A stretch of 45,021 nt of DNA from Fulvivirga sp. (GTDB lineage Bacteria > Bacteroidota > Bacteroidia > Cytophagales > Cyclobacteriaceae). The DNA lies in the NCBI GenBank assembly GCA_028280565.1, contig JANQLQ010000325.1, forward strand, positions 1 to 45,021. Reading direction: 5' to 3'. The notes beneath the pieces are model-generated. The model ran no database searches. It worked only from the letters and a program-made list of their open reading frames with translations, and had not been told where the DNA came from. The translations under genes and the position numbers were made by a program. Positions 9,063 through 17,887 of this stretch are shown in pieces (positions within the stretch are counted from its first letter, which is position 1; the number at the start of each line of letters is the position of its first letter).

Positions 9063-9263
9063 TATCATTATGATCATACGACTAGATGTACTTTTGTTTT
9101 TTCACGGGATGTCTCAAACCTACCGCCAAAAGCTGTATGAACGTGGCTCATTCCAAGCCAAAAGGATAGGACAGGAGGCCGTAGGGATAGAGCCCAACTC
9201 GAAACCTGTTCGTAAGAAGAACATGCCTAGATTGCAAGTAAATACTTCAATTCATAACGACTT
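9063..9263 (+). promoter_or_regulatory. Spacer with a possible internal promoter between the two GH144 genes
   Basis: This 201-base gap is the longest between the enzyme genes in the first half of the PUL. TACTTTTG at 9089-9096 matches the TAnnTTTG consensus, but no good -33 element sits at the usual distance. An open frame of 65 codons (9070-9267) overlaps the next start by four bases. Its translation resembles no family I know. A start site here would let the second glucanase be expressed on its own. Confidence 0.3.
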
Positions 9264-10622
9264 ATGAGAAAAATAAACCTGTATATTTCTTGTTTAGCCA
9301 TCAGTGGTCTTATCGCTTCTTGCGGTCCTGCCAGCAATACAGACACTAACACTTCCGTGGGAAACGGCTCCCTGTCGGAAGATTCGCTGTTAAACCTTGT
9401 GCAATATCAAACCTTCCAATATTTCTGGGATGGCGCAGAGCCCGTCAGCGGTATGGCTAGGGAAAGGTTACATATGGATAACATTTATCCTAACCACGAC
9501 AAAGACATCGTTACCTCGGGTGGGTCCGGGTTTGGGCTAATGGCCATTATTGTGGGTATAGAGCGAGGGTTTATAACCCGTGAGCAAGGCGTGGAACGAT
9601 TGAAAAAGATCATTGGGTTCCTAGAGAATGCCGATACCTTCCATGGTGTATGGCCTCACTGGTGGGATGGTCCTACGGGGAAGGTGTACCCTTTCAGCAA
9701 GAAAGATGATGGCGGGGACTTGGTAGAGACCTCTTTTTTGGCCGCAGGACTACTCTCCGTGAGACAATACCTGGACAAAAACAGCCCCGGAGAAGCCAAA
9801 CTGGCGGCAAGGATCAACACATTATGGGAAAATATAGAGTTTGATTGGCACACCCAAGGAGGCCAGGAAGTGCTGTATTGGCATTGGTCGCCGAACTATG
9901 GTTGGGAGATGGACTTCGATGTGCGTGGATATAATGAGTGCCTTATCATGTATGTGTTGGCGGCTTCTTCACCAACCCATCCCATAGAACCTGTGGTGTA
10001 CCATGAGGGTTGGGCACGTGGAGGTATCATTGCTCAAGATACCTCGTATTACGGGCTGGAAACGGAGCTGAACCACTACGAGACAAATAACTCCCCGGTG
10101 GGACCACTATTTTGGGCGCATTATTCCTACCTCGGTCTCAACCCCAAAGGCTTAAAGGATCAATACGCCGATTATTGGAAACTGAACCGTAATCATGCCC
10201 TTATTCACTACAAACACTGCGTGGCCAACCCCCACCAGTTTGAAGGCTATGGAGGATCGTGCTGGGGGCTTACTTCGAGCTATTCCTTAAAGGGCTATGC
10301 CGGGCATAGACCGGATCGCGATCTAGGCGTCATATCTCCCACCGCGGCTCTATCGTCTTTCCCTTATACCCCTGCAGAAAGCATGGCGATGCTTAAATTC
10401 TTATACCAAGAGGCAGATAGCCTTGTGGGGGAATATGGGCCGTATGACGCTTTTAGTTTCGAGCATAACTGGTCCTTGCCCCGGTATTTGGCCATAGACC
10501 AAGGACCTATCCCTGTTATGATCGAAAATCATCGTACCGGGCTTATATGGAACCTGTTTATGTCAGCCCCGGAGATCCAACAGGGACTGGAGAAACTCGG
10601 CTTTAGTTATGATAAAGAATAA
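9264..10622 (+). CDS. GH144-type endo-beta-1,2-glucanase, single-domain lipoprotein
   Basis: A 452-residue lipoprotein (signal peptide ending IASC, Cys20), a paralogue of the preceding GH144 gene but without its Ig-like domains. The catalytic (alpha/alpha)6 domain covers about 37-450. Motifs match the paralogue almost word for word: TFQYFWDGA, TSGGSGFGLMAIIVGIERGF, KDDGGDLVETSF (Asp148, Asp152, Glu155), VLYWHWSPN, GYNEC (Glu225), YAGHRPDRDLGVISPTAALSSFPYTP, LAIDQGPIPVMIENHRTGL. The residues after the Cys (GPASNT) are not acidic, so this copy may face the periplasm and trim imported oligosaccharides. Expected reaction: endo-hydrolysis of beta-1,2-glucan to short sophoro-oligosaccharides. The two genes probably come from a duplication. 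Confidence 0.85.
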   Translation: MRKINLYISCLAISGLIASCGPASNTDTNTSVGNGSLSEDSLLNLVQYQTFQYFWDGAEPVSGMARERLHMDNIYPNHDKDIVTSGGSGFGLMAIIVGIERGFITREQGVERLKKIIGFLENADTFHGVWPHWWDGPTGKVYPFSKKDDGGDLVETSFLAAGLLSVRQYLDKNSPGEAKLAARINTLWENIEFDWHTQGGQEVLYWHWSPNYGWEMDFDVRGYNECLIMYVLAASSPTHPIEPVVYHEGWARGGIIAQDTSYYGLETELNHYETNNSPVGPLFWAHYSYLGLNPKGLKDQYADYWKLNRNHALIHYKHCVANPHQFEGYGGSCWGLTSSYSLKGYAGHRPDRDLGVISPTAALSSFPYTPAESMAMLKFLYQEADSLVGEYGPYDAFSFEHNWSLPRYLAIDQGPIPVMIENHRTGLIWNLFMSAPEIQQGLEKLGFSYDKE

Positions 10623-10671
10623 AAAAATGATATACCCCCATACGTCATGTTTCTTGGCTTTCTACAGGGAA

Positions 10672-12390
10672 ATGAAGGCGTGGTCCTCTATGGTTTTGAT
10701 GGTCCTCTTGTCTTTAAAAAGTAATGCTCAAGATACCCAGGCCCAAACGTACTGTAACCCTATTAACTTGGATTACACGTACATGATCTACAATGCCCAC
10801 AAAGACCTCTCTTACCGGTCCGGGGCAGATCCTGCCGTAGTGGAATTCCGCAATGAGTATTACCTGTTTGTAACACGATCTATGGGGTATTGGCATTCCA
10901 CGGATTTACTTAATTGGGATTTCATAGAGCCCAAAAACTGGTACTTCCAAGGAAGTAACGCCCCTGCCGCTCACAACTATAAAGATTCTGTCCTGTACGT
11001 GGCGGGTAACCCAAGTGGCTCTATGAGCATACTTTACACGGATAACCCCAAAAAAGGAGAGTGGAAAGCTACTCCTGCGATCTTGAACCAGCTACAGGAT
11101 CCTGCCCTGTTCATTGATGACGATGGTGCGGCTTACATGTTCTGGGGTTCATCTAATAAATTTCCCATACGGGTAAAAAGGCTTGATAAGGCCCAAAGAT
11201 TCCGCCCTGGCGAGACGGTAGAGCTGTTCAACCTCGATCCCCACCGGCATGGGTGGGAGCGGTTCGGTGAGAACCACATGGACACCGTCCTAGGCGGATA
11301 TATCGAGGGCCCATGGATGACCAAACACAAGGGGAAATATTATCTGCAATACGCCGCGCCCGGCACAGAATTTAATGTGTATGGAGACGGTGTTTATACC
11401 AGTGATCACCCGTTAGGTCCTTACACATATGCTCCAAATAACCCCGTATCTTACAAGCCCGGTGGATTTGCCAACGGGGCGGGACATGGGAGTACCGTAC
11501 TAGGACCACAGGATCAATATTGGCACTTCGCTACCGCCGCGGTAGCGGTAAGTATCGGTTGGGAGCGACGCATTAGCATGTTTCCCACTTATTTTGATGA
11601 TGATGGTATGATGTATGTCAACACCGCCTTTGGGGATTATCCGCATTATGCCCCTGGCATCCCGGGTCGTCCCGGGGAGTTTACCGGGTGGATGCTACTT
11701 TCCCATAACAAGCCCGTGAAAAGCTCTTCTTCAAAAAAGGGCTTTGATGCCCAACATGTCACCGATGAAAATATCAAAACTTTTTGGCTAGCGGAAAGTA
11801 ATGGTTCTGGCGAATGGCTCGAGATAGACCTGCAGCGCCTCTCACAGGTTTTTGCTGTCCAGGTCAACTATCACGACCATGAATCCGGTCTTTACGGGAA
11901 GATCCCGGGGCTCTATCACCGGTATGTTATCGAAGGGTCTGAAGATGGGAATAATTGGAAAACCTTAGTCGATAAGTCCGAAAACTACAACGATGTTCCC
12001 AATGATTATGTAGAGCTGCACAAACCGTTCAACGTACGTTTTGTTCGATTTAGAAATATTCATGTGCCCACTCCTGCCCTGTCCATATCCGGCCTGCGCA
12101 TCTTTGGTAAAGGCATGGGCAAACTACCAGGTGCTGTAAAAAATTTGGAAGCGAAAAGGAGATCCGATAGGCGTGAAGCTACCATCTCTTGGAGTGATCA
12201 GCCTGGTAGCCAAGGCTACAACGTGTATTGGGGAATAGCCCCGACTAAGCTTTACAGCTCATGGATGGTGTACGGGGAAACCACACTCAACTTGAGATCC
12301 CTCAACACCGACCAAACCTACTACTTTTCCATTGAAGCTTTCAACGAAAACGGGGTTTCAAAACGATCAAAAGTCATTAAAGCCGAATGA
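10672..12390 (+). CDS. GH43-like glycosidase with discoidin-type and FN3 domains
   Basis: A secreted five-bladed-propeller glycosidase of the GH43/GH-F type. The frame opens at 10609, overlapping the upstream gene, but the ATG at 10672 gives a clean signal peptide (MKAWSS, hydrophobic core, SNA before QDTQA); 10627 is an alternative. Counting from 10609, the three acidic residues expected of GH43 are present: Asp74 in SGADPAVV (base), Asp164 in LQDPALF (pKa modulator) and Glu233 in YIEGPWM (acid). The catalytic part ends near residue 370. A discoidin/F5-8-like domain follows (about 375-505; WLEIDLQRLSQVFAVQVNY, VRFVRFRNIHVP), then an FN3 domain (about 510-592). Known GH43 enzymes act mostly on arabinosides, xylosides or galactosides, so it may remove a side sugar. 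Substrate unknown. Confidence 0.75.
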   Translation: MKAWSSMVLMVLLSLKSNAQDTQAQTYCNPINLDYTYMIYNAHKDLSYRSGADPAVVEFRNEYYLFVTRSMGYWHSTDLLNWDFIEPKNWYFQGSNAPAAHNYKDSVLYVAGNPSGSMSILYTDNPKKGEWKATPAILNQLQDPALFIDDDGAAYMFWGSSNKFPIRVKRLDKAQRFRPGETVELFNLDPHRHGWERFGENHMDTVLGGYIEGPWMTKHKGKYYLQYAAPGTEFNVYGDGVYTSDHPLGPYTYAPNNPVSYKPGGFANGAGHGSTVLGPQDQYWHFATAAVAVSIGWERRISMFPTYFDDDGMMYVNTAFGDYPHYAPGIPGRPGEFTGWMLLSHNKPVKSSSSKKGFDAQHVTDENIKTFWLAESNGSGEWLEIDLQRLSQVFAVQVNYHDHESGLYGKIPGLYHRYVIEGSEDGNNWKTLVDKSENYNDVPNDYVELHKPFNVRFVRFRNIHVPTPALSISGLRIFGKGMGKLPGAVKNLEAKRRSDRREATISWSDQPGSQGYNVYWGIAPTKLYSSWMVYGETTLNLRSLNTDQTYYFSIEAFNENGVSKRSKVIKAE

Positions 12391-12422
12391 TAAACAAAAC
12401 CCAAAAGAATCAATCTAACTCT

Positions 12423-14729
12423 ATGAAGTACAACCCATTTTTTCTAGCCCTATTCAGTCTTTGTGTGTTTTCTTGTTCCTCACCGGGTGAAAAGGAACTG
12501 GTTAGCCCTTATGATACCAAAATCGACTCCTTGATCAACCTCATGACCTTAGAAGAAAAGCTGGGTCAGCTTAATTTACCGGGAGCAGGGGATATTAATA
12601 CCGGGCTAACTACGAATACGGGCATTGTTCCCAAGGTCAAAGAAGGGAAGGTAGGAGGGCTTTTCAATATTAAAGGCGTGGATAAGATCCGCCAGGTACA
12701 GCAGGTTGCGGTAGAAGAAAGCCGCCTGGGGATCCCGCTCCTTTTCGGTATGGATGTTATCCATGGGTACAAGACGGTGTTCCCCATACCATTAGGGCTC
12801 TCCTGTACCTGGGACATAGAGCTTATCGAAAGCTCCGCACGTATTGCCGCACAAGAAGCCACGGCAGACGGTATAGCATGGACGTTCTCCCCCATGGTAG
12901 ACATTTCCCGCGATCCGCGGTGGGGACGTATCGCGGAGGGCGTGGGGGAAGATCCTTACCTGGGTGCGGAGATCGCGAAGGCTATGGTACGCGGCTACCA
13001 AGGGGAGGACCTCTCCCAAAACAATACCATGATGTCATGTGTCAAGCATTTTGCCTTATACGGGGCTTCCGAAGCCGGTAGGGATTACAACACTACCGAT
13101 ATGAGCCGGCTCAGGATGTACAATGATTATTTTCCCCCGTACAAAGGTGCGGTAGATGCCGGGGTGGGAAGTGTCATGGCTGCCTTTAACGAGGTAGACG
13201 GTATACCCGCTACAGGTAACAGGTGGCTGATGACCGAAGTATTGCGTAACCAGTGGGACTTCGGGGGTTTCGTGGTGAGTGATTACACGGGCATCAACGA
13301 AATGACGGCCCATGGCATGGGGGACCTCACGGCCTCTTCTGCGCTGGCCTTGGATGCGGGGATCGATATGGATATGGTGGGAGAAGGGTTCATTACCACG
13401 CTAAAACAATCCCTAGAAGAAGGGAATATCATGGAAGCACAGGTCGATGCAGCCTGCCGGAGGATCTTGGAGGCGAAATACAAGCTAGACCTGTTCGATG
13501 ATCCTTATAAATATTGTAATAAGACCCGCTCGGAAACCGAGATCTTTACCCAAGAAAATCGACAGGTGGCTCGCCAAGTGGCAGCAGAATCGTTTGTGTT
13601 GCTTAAAAATGAAAACATTCTTCCCCTAAAGAAGGAAGGCACCATAGCGCTCGTGGGTCCGCTGGCAGATAACAAGGAAAATATGGCCGGGACCTGGAGT
13701 GTGGCAGCTGATTATTCCAAATCAGTATCCTTAATGGCGGGTATGAAAGAAGTAGCAGGTCCCGGTGTCACTTGGATATCAGCTAGAGGCGCCAATGTGG
13801 TGGATGACCCCCAGCTAGAAGCACGGGTGAGCGTTTTCGGCAAACCTACCTATCGCGATGACCGGCCCGAGAAAGATATGATAAGAGAAGCCGTGGCAGC
13901 AGCCAAAAAAACGGATGTTGTGGTGGCTGCATTAGGAGAAGCAGCTGAAATGTCCGGCGAGAGCGCAAGCCGTAGTAACATTGACCTGCCTGCTAACCAA
14001 CGCCGCTTGCTCGAGGCCTTGCTAGCTACAGGAAAGCCCGTGGTGCTGGTACTATTCACAGGACGGCCACTAGCGCTAAAATGGGAAACTGAAAATGTCC
14101 CCGCTATCCTTAATGTATGGTTTGGGGGTAGCGAAGCGGGTGCTGCCATAGCTGATGTACTCTTTGGGGACGTGAATCCTTCCGGGAAGCTAACTATGAC
14201 TTTCCCCCAGAATCTTGGGCAAGTACCCATTTTTTATAACCACAAAAACACGGGGCGCCCGCTGGAAGGGGAGTGGTTCCAAAAGTTCAGGTCCAATTAT
14301 TTGGATGTACCTAATGAGCCCCTCTTTCCTTTCGGTTACGGGTTAAGCTATAGCTCTTTTACCTATGGGAAAATGGAAGTAAGCAGTACAGGGCTTCAAG
14401 GAGATGAACAACTGGAGGTTTCTGTTCCTGTGACCAACAGCAGCGAGGTGAAAGGCAAAGAAATAGTACAGCTTTATATCCGCGACCTGGTAGGCTCCAC
14501 TACGCGACCGGTAAAGGAGCTTAAAAATTTCCAAAAAATAGAACTCGAAGCTGGGGAGACAAAAACGGTGACCTTTGACGTGACTACCGATGACCTTGCA
14601 TTCTATACTTATGATCCCGCTACAGGCGACCAAACCATACGCTATGATTGGGAACCCGGCGAGTTCCACGTGATGGTGGGTAGCAATGCCAGGGACCTGC
14701 AAAAGGAAACGGTCCGTTGGTCCCGGTGA
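12423..14729 (+). CDS. GH3 beta-glucosidase, lipoprotein (copy 1)
   Basis: A 768-residue GH3 enzyme. An ATG at 12387 overlaps the upstream stop (ATGA), but the ATG at 12423 begins a proper lipoprotein signal (MKYNPF, hydrophobic core, VFSC, Cys18). Domains: the TIM barrel (about 30-360; GMDVIHGYKTVFPIP, DISRDPRWGRIAEG, CVKHFALYGA), with nucleophile Asp287 in FVVSDYTG; the alpha/beta sandwich (about 390-620), with likely acid/base Glu513 in MSGESASRS; and a C-terminal FN3-like domain (about 660-765). Known GH3 enzymes of this type cleave terminal beta-glucosyl residues. With two GH144 genes upstream, the natural substrate is probably sophorose and longer beta-1,2-gluco-oligosaccharides. Confidence 0.9.
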   Translation: MKYNPFFLALFSLCVFSCSSPGEKELVSPYDTKIDSLINLMTLEEKLGQLNLPGAGDINTGLTTNTGIVPKVKEGKVGGLFNIKGVDKIRQVQQVAVEESRLGIPLLFGMDVIHGYKTVFPIPLGLSCTWDIELIESSARIAAQEATADGIAWTFSPMVDISRDPRWGRIAEGVGEDPYLGAEIAKAMVRGYQGEDLSQNNTMMSCVKHFALYGASEAGRDYNTTDMSRLRMYNDYFPPYKGAVDAGVGSVMAAFNEVDGIPATGNRWLMTEVLRNQWDFGGFVVSDYTGINEMTAHGMGDLTASSALALDAGIDMDMVGEGFITTLKQSLEEGNIMEAQVDAACRRILEAKYKLDLFDDPYKYCNKTRSETEIFTQENRQVARQVAAESFVLLKNENILPLKKEGTIALVGPLADNKENMAGTWSVAADYSKSVSLMAGMKEVAGPGVTWISARGANVVDDPQLEARVSVFGKPTYRDDRPEKDMIREAVAAAKKTDVVVAALGEAAEMSGESASRSNIDLPANQRRLLEALLATGKPVVLVLFTGRPLALKWETENVPAILNVWFGGSEAGAAIADVLFGDVNPSGKLTMTFPQNLGQVPIFYNHKNTGRPLEGEWFQKFRSNYLDVPNEPLFPFGYGLSYSSFTYGKMEVSSTGLQGDEQLEVSVPVTNSSEVKGKEIVQLYIRDLVGSTTRPVKELKNFQKIELEAGETKTVTFDVTTDDLAFYTYDPATGDQTIRYDWEPGEFHVMVGSNARDLQKETVRWSR

Positions 14730-14770
14730 TCTAATTTATAATTCTTAATGGGAGCTAAAATTGGAAATTC

Positions 14771-15607
14771 ATGAGCACAATTTTTACTAAACCAATGAGC
14801 CTATTAGAAGTTGCCGTAATAAAACTCGCTCCCGTATGGGTGACTTGCGTATTGATAATTGGCCTTGCACACCCAGCTTTTTCGCAAGCAACCCCGGGTT
14901 TTGAAAAGGCGATGCACATGTATAAAAAAGATACACTTCCCTATCGTATCCTGTACCCGGTAAATTTCGATCGCACGAAGGATTACCCTGTAGTACTTTT
15001 TTTACACGGAGCCGGCGAACGTGGAGATGATAACGAAAAACAGCTGGTACATGGCAGTAAGCTTTTCCTGCAACCTGGCAACCGGGCACAGTACCCCGCC
15101 ATTGTAGTTTTTCCGCAATGTCCTGAAGATGACGCGTGGACCAGGAGGGCTGTTAAAAAGGTAGATGGCAAAAGGCAATTCAGTTTTAAAAAAGGAGGTA
15201 AACCTAGCCCGGCTATGGGGGTTTTGGTACACCTGGTAGATTCCTTGTACCAGCTCCCTTTTGTGGATCAAGACAGGGTCTATCTCGGTGGATTATCGAT
15301 GGGAGGTATGGGTACTTTCGAGCTTGCCTGGCGCCGGCCAGGCATGTTTGCAGCTGCATTTCCCATTTGTGGTGGTGGAAACCCCAAAAATGCCCGGCAA
15401 TATGCGGAAAAGATACCGTTTTGGATATTTCATGGCGCAAAAGACGATGTAGTTCCCCCCGAATACTCGGAGCAGATGGTAGTAGCGATCCAAGCTCATG
15501 GGGGGCAGGTCAAATTTTCACTTTACCCCGAGGCCAATCATAACAGTTGGGATAAAGCCTTTGCCGAGCCCGATCTTATGCCTTGGCTATTTTCAAAAAG
15601 TAAATAA
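14771..15607 (+). CDS. Secreted alpha/beta-hydrolase, probable carbohydrate esterase
   Basis: A 278-residue alpha/beta-hydrolase with a long signal peptide ending HPAFSQ; a start at residue 9 (ATG 14795) would shorten it. The oxyanion-hole segment FLHGAGERGDD (about 77-87), nucleophile elbow GGLSMGG (Ser176), acid Asp225/226 in HGAKDDVV and His257 in NHNSW form a complete triad. It resembles the secreted prolyl-oligopeptidase/PHB-depolymerase-like esterases (dienelactone-hydrolase clan) often seen in PULs. It lies between the two GH3 genes in the same orientation, so it probably removes an acyl group (for example acetyl or succinyl) that blocks the glucosidases. The acyl group is inferred, not shown. 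Confidence 0.75.
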   Translation: MSTIFTKPMSLLEVAVIKLAPVWVTCVLIIGLAHPAFSQATPGFEKAMHMYKKDTLPYRILYPVNFDRTKDYPVVLFLHGAGERGDDNEKQLVHGSKLFLQPGNRAQYPAIVVFPQCPEDDAWTRRAVKKVDGKRQFSFKKGGKPSPAMGVLVHLVDSLYQLPFVDQDRVYLGGLSMGGMGTFELAWRRPGMFAAAFPICGGGNPKNARQYAEKIPFWIFHGAKDDVVPPEYSEQMVVAIQAHGGQVKFSLYPEANHNSWDKAFAEPDLMPWLFSKSK

Positions 15608-15623
15608 TGGATAAACCGTACTC

Positions 15624-17876
15624 ATGAGACCTACAGTATTTTATTCTTACATAGTATTTTTAATCGTATTATCAAGCTGTGCTTTTAAAACCCCCGACCC
15701 CTCGGTACAAGACAAAATGCATATCTTCTTGGATTCATTGATCAACGAGATGACGGTAGAAGAAAAGGCCGGGCAACTCACCCTGTACACCAGCGGGTGG
15801 ACGATTACCGGCCCCCAGCTCCGGGAGGATTATATTGACGAACTGAAAGCCGGCAGGGCAGGGAATTTGTTCAATGCTCATACGGTGGACTACTCCATGA
15901 AACTGCAAAAGATGGCCGTGGAGGAGACGCGATTGGGCATCCCTCTTTTGTTTGGTTTAGATGTTATACATGGTTATAAAACTACTTTTCCCATACCCCT
16001 AGCCGAGGCCAGTACTTGGGATATGGATATCATAGAAAAAACGGCTCGTCTTTCTGCTAAAGAGGCGGCTTCTGCCGGTGTGAACTGGACTTTCAATCCC
16101 ATGGTGGATATCGCACGTGACCCGCGGTGGGGGCGCATAGCGGAAGGGGCCGGTGAAGATACGTACCTGGGCAGTCTCATTGGGGCCGCCAAGGTGCGCG
16201 GCCACCAAGGCGAAGACCTGGCAGACCCTACCACTATTTTAGCATGCGTAAAGCACTTTGCCGCCTATGGGGCCGCCCAGGCAGGTCGTGATTATCATAC
16301 GGTGGATATGTCGGATCGTGTGCTCCGGGAAACCTATTTGCCTCCTTACAAAGCCGCTTTGGACGCGGGGGCTGCCACCCTTATGACTTCTTTCAATGAA
16401 TTAGACGGTGTGCCGGCATCTGGGAGTTATTACTTGATGACCGAGATACTGAGGAAAGAATGGGGTTTTGATGGCTTCGTGGTAACGGATTATACCTCCA
16501 TTAACGAGATGGTCCCGCATGGCGTAGTGGCGGATGAAAAGGAGGCTGTGGCCCTAGCCTTTAATGCCGGCGTGGAAATGGACATGCAGGGAGGTATTTA
16601 CAGTAAGTACATCCCCGAACTGATCCGGGAAGGTAAGATCAGCGAAAAAGTGCTCGACGCATACGTAAAGCGAGTACTCACCATGAAGTACAAACTCGGG
16701 CTGTTTGATGATCCTTATCGCTACTTAAATGCCCAGCGTGAACAGGAGACCTTTTTTTCACAAGAGCTGATGGACCACGCCCTCCTATCCGCCAAAGAAT
16801 CGATCGTGCTGCTTAAAAATGAGAAGGTAGGCGATTCACCTTTACTCCCCCTATCAAAATCCACGCGGTCCATTGCGCTGATCGGTCCGCTGGCCGATAA
16901 TCAGAAAGACATGCTGGGTACATGGCATGTGGCTGGTGATGAGACCAAAGTGATCACCCTCCTGCAAGGGATGAAGGAAATTGCTCCCGGGGTGACGCTT
17001 CACCACGCTCGTGGCGCCGGTTTTACGGGTGACGACCGACCAGGTTTTCGAGAAGCGATCCAAGCGGCTCGAAAATCGGATGTGGTGGTCATGGCACTGG
17101 GTGAGAATTTCGGCCAGAGTGGGGAAGCTGCCAGCCGTTCGGAGCTGGGACTGCCGGGAGCACAGCAGGCTTTGCTAGAAGAGATCCAAGCCCTAGGGAA
17201 GCCTATCGTAGTGTTGGTCATGGCCGGCCGGCCTTTGACCCTCGAGTGGATGCATGACCATGTGCCTGCGATCGTAAATACGTGGCATTTGGGGACCCAA
17301 GCGGGGAGAGCCATTGCCCAAGTACTGTTCGGGGACCATAACCCGGCAGGTAAGCTTACCATCACCTTTCCCAGGAATGTTGGTCAAATACCCATTTTTT
17401 ACAGTATGAAAAATACGGGCAGACCTTTTGATACCCAAAATAAGTATACGAGCCGGTATTTGGATGTATCCAATGAACCGCTTTACCCCTTTGGTCACGG
17501 GCTAAGCTATACTACTTTTGACTATGCTGACCTGCACCTTGCTACAAATGAGCTCTCCGAAGGGGCATCTCTACCGGTAAGCGTCACGGTTACAAATACT
17601 GGTCCGTACGAGGGTAGAGAGATCGTACAGCTGTACATCACAGATAAAGTGGGGAGTGTGACCCGGCCAGTGAAAGAACTCAAAGGGTTCAAAAAAATAA
17701 ACTTAAAACCCGGCGAAAGTGCGAAGGTAGAATTTACTATCACTACGGATGACCTGGCCTTTTATACCCGGGACATGTCTTACCAAGCAGAGCCGGGCAC
17801 TTTCAAAGTCATGGTAGGTCCTAGCTCTTCGAAAGGATTGGAAGCTGAATTTGAATTAAAAGTAAACGGTATTTAA
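15624..17876 (+). CDS. GH3 beta-glucosidase, lipoprotein (copy 2)
   Basis: A 750-residue GH3 lipoprotein (signal VLSSC, Cys19), starting 16 bases after the esterase. It is a paralogue of the GH3 gene upstream, with the same three-domain layout. The TIM barrel holds GLDVIHGYKTTFPIP, DIARDPRWGRIAEG and nucleophile Asp289 in FVVTDYTS. The alpha/beta sandwich holds likely acid/base Glu501 in QSGEAASRS. A C-terminal FN3-like domain starts near residue 640 (VTNTGPYEGREIVQLYI). The residues after the Cys (AFKTPD) are not acidic, so a periplasmic location is plausible. It differs from copy 1 in the loop near residues 55-70 (TSGWTITGPQLRED), which may change chain-length preference. Function expected: exo-hydrolysis of beta-1,2-linked glucosyl residues. 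Confidence 0.9.
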   Translation: MRPTVFYSYIVFLIVLSSCAFKTPDPSVQDKMHIFLDSLINEMTVEEKAGQLTLYTSGWTITGPQLREDYIDELKAGRAGNLFNAHTVDYSMKLQKMAVEETRLGIPLLFGLDVIHGYKTTFPIPLAEASTWDMDIIEKTARLSAKEAASAGVNWTFNPMVDIARDPRWGRIAEGAGEDTYLGSLIGAAKVRGHQGEDLADPTTILACVKHFAAYGAAQAGRDYHTVDMSDRVLRETYLPPYKAALDAGAATLMTSFNELDGVPASGSYYLMTEILRKEWGFDGFVVTDYTSINEMVPHGVVADEKEAVALAFNAGVEMDMQGGIYSKYIPELIREGKISEKVLDAYVKRVLTMKYKLGLFDDPYRYLNAQREQETFFSQELMDHALLSAKESIVLLKNEKVGDSPLLPLSKSTRSIALIGPLADNQKDMLGTWHVAGDETKVITLLQGMKEIAPGVTLHHARGAGFTGDDRPGFREAIQAARKSDVVVMALGENFGQSGEAASRSELGLPGAQQALLEEIQALGKPIVVLVMAGRPLTLEWMHDHVPAIVNTWHLGTQAGRAIAQVLFGDHNPAGKLTITFPRNVGQIPIFYSMKNTGRPFDTQNKYTSRYLDVSNEPLYPFGHGLSYTTFDYADLHLATNELSEGASLPVSVTVTNTGPYEGREIVQLYITDKVGSVTRPVKELKGFKKINLKPGESAKVEFTITTDDLAFYTRDMSYQAEPGTFKVMVGPSSSKGLEAEFELKVNGI

Positions 17877-17887
17877 GTAATGAACCC

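Noticed and set aside
9070-9267. Small gene of 65 codons between the GH144 genes
   Set aside because: No recognisable domain or clear ribosome-binding site. It is kept only as part of the spacer description.
7104-10622. Reading the two glucanase genes as GH15-type glucoamylases
   Set aside because: The motifs fit the GH144 glycoamylase-like domain and not GH15. The beta-glucosidase GH3 neighbours also fit a beta-glucan, not starch.
15974-17498. Long antisense open frames opposite the second GH3 gene
   Set aside because: They are shadows of the codon pattern of a well-supported GH3 gene. Their translations are low-complexity and lack family motifs.
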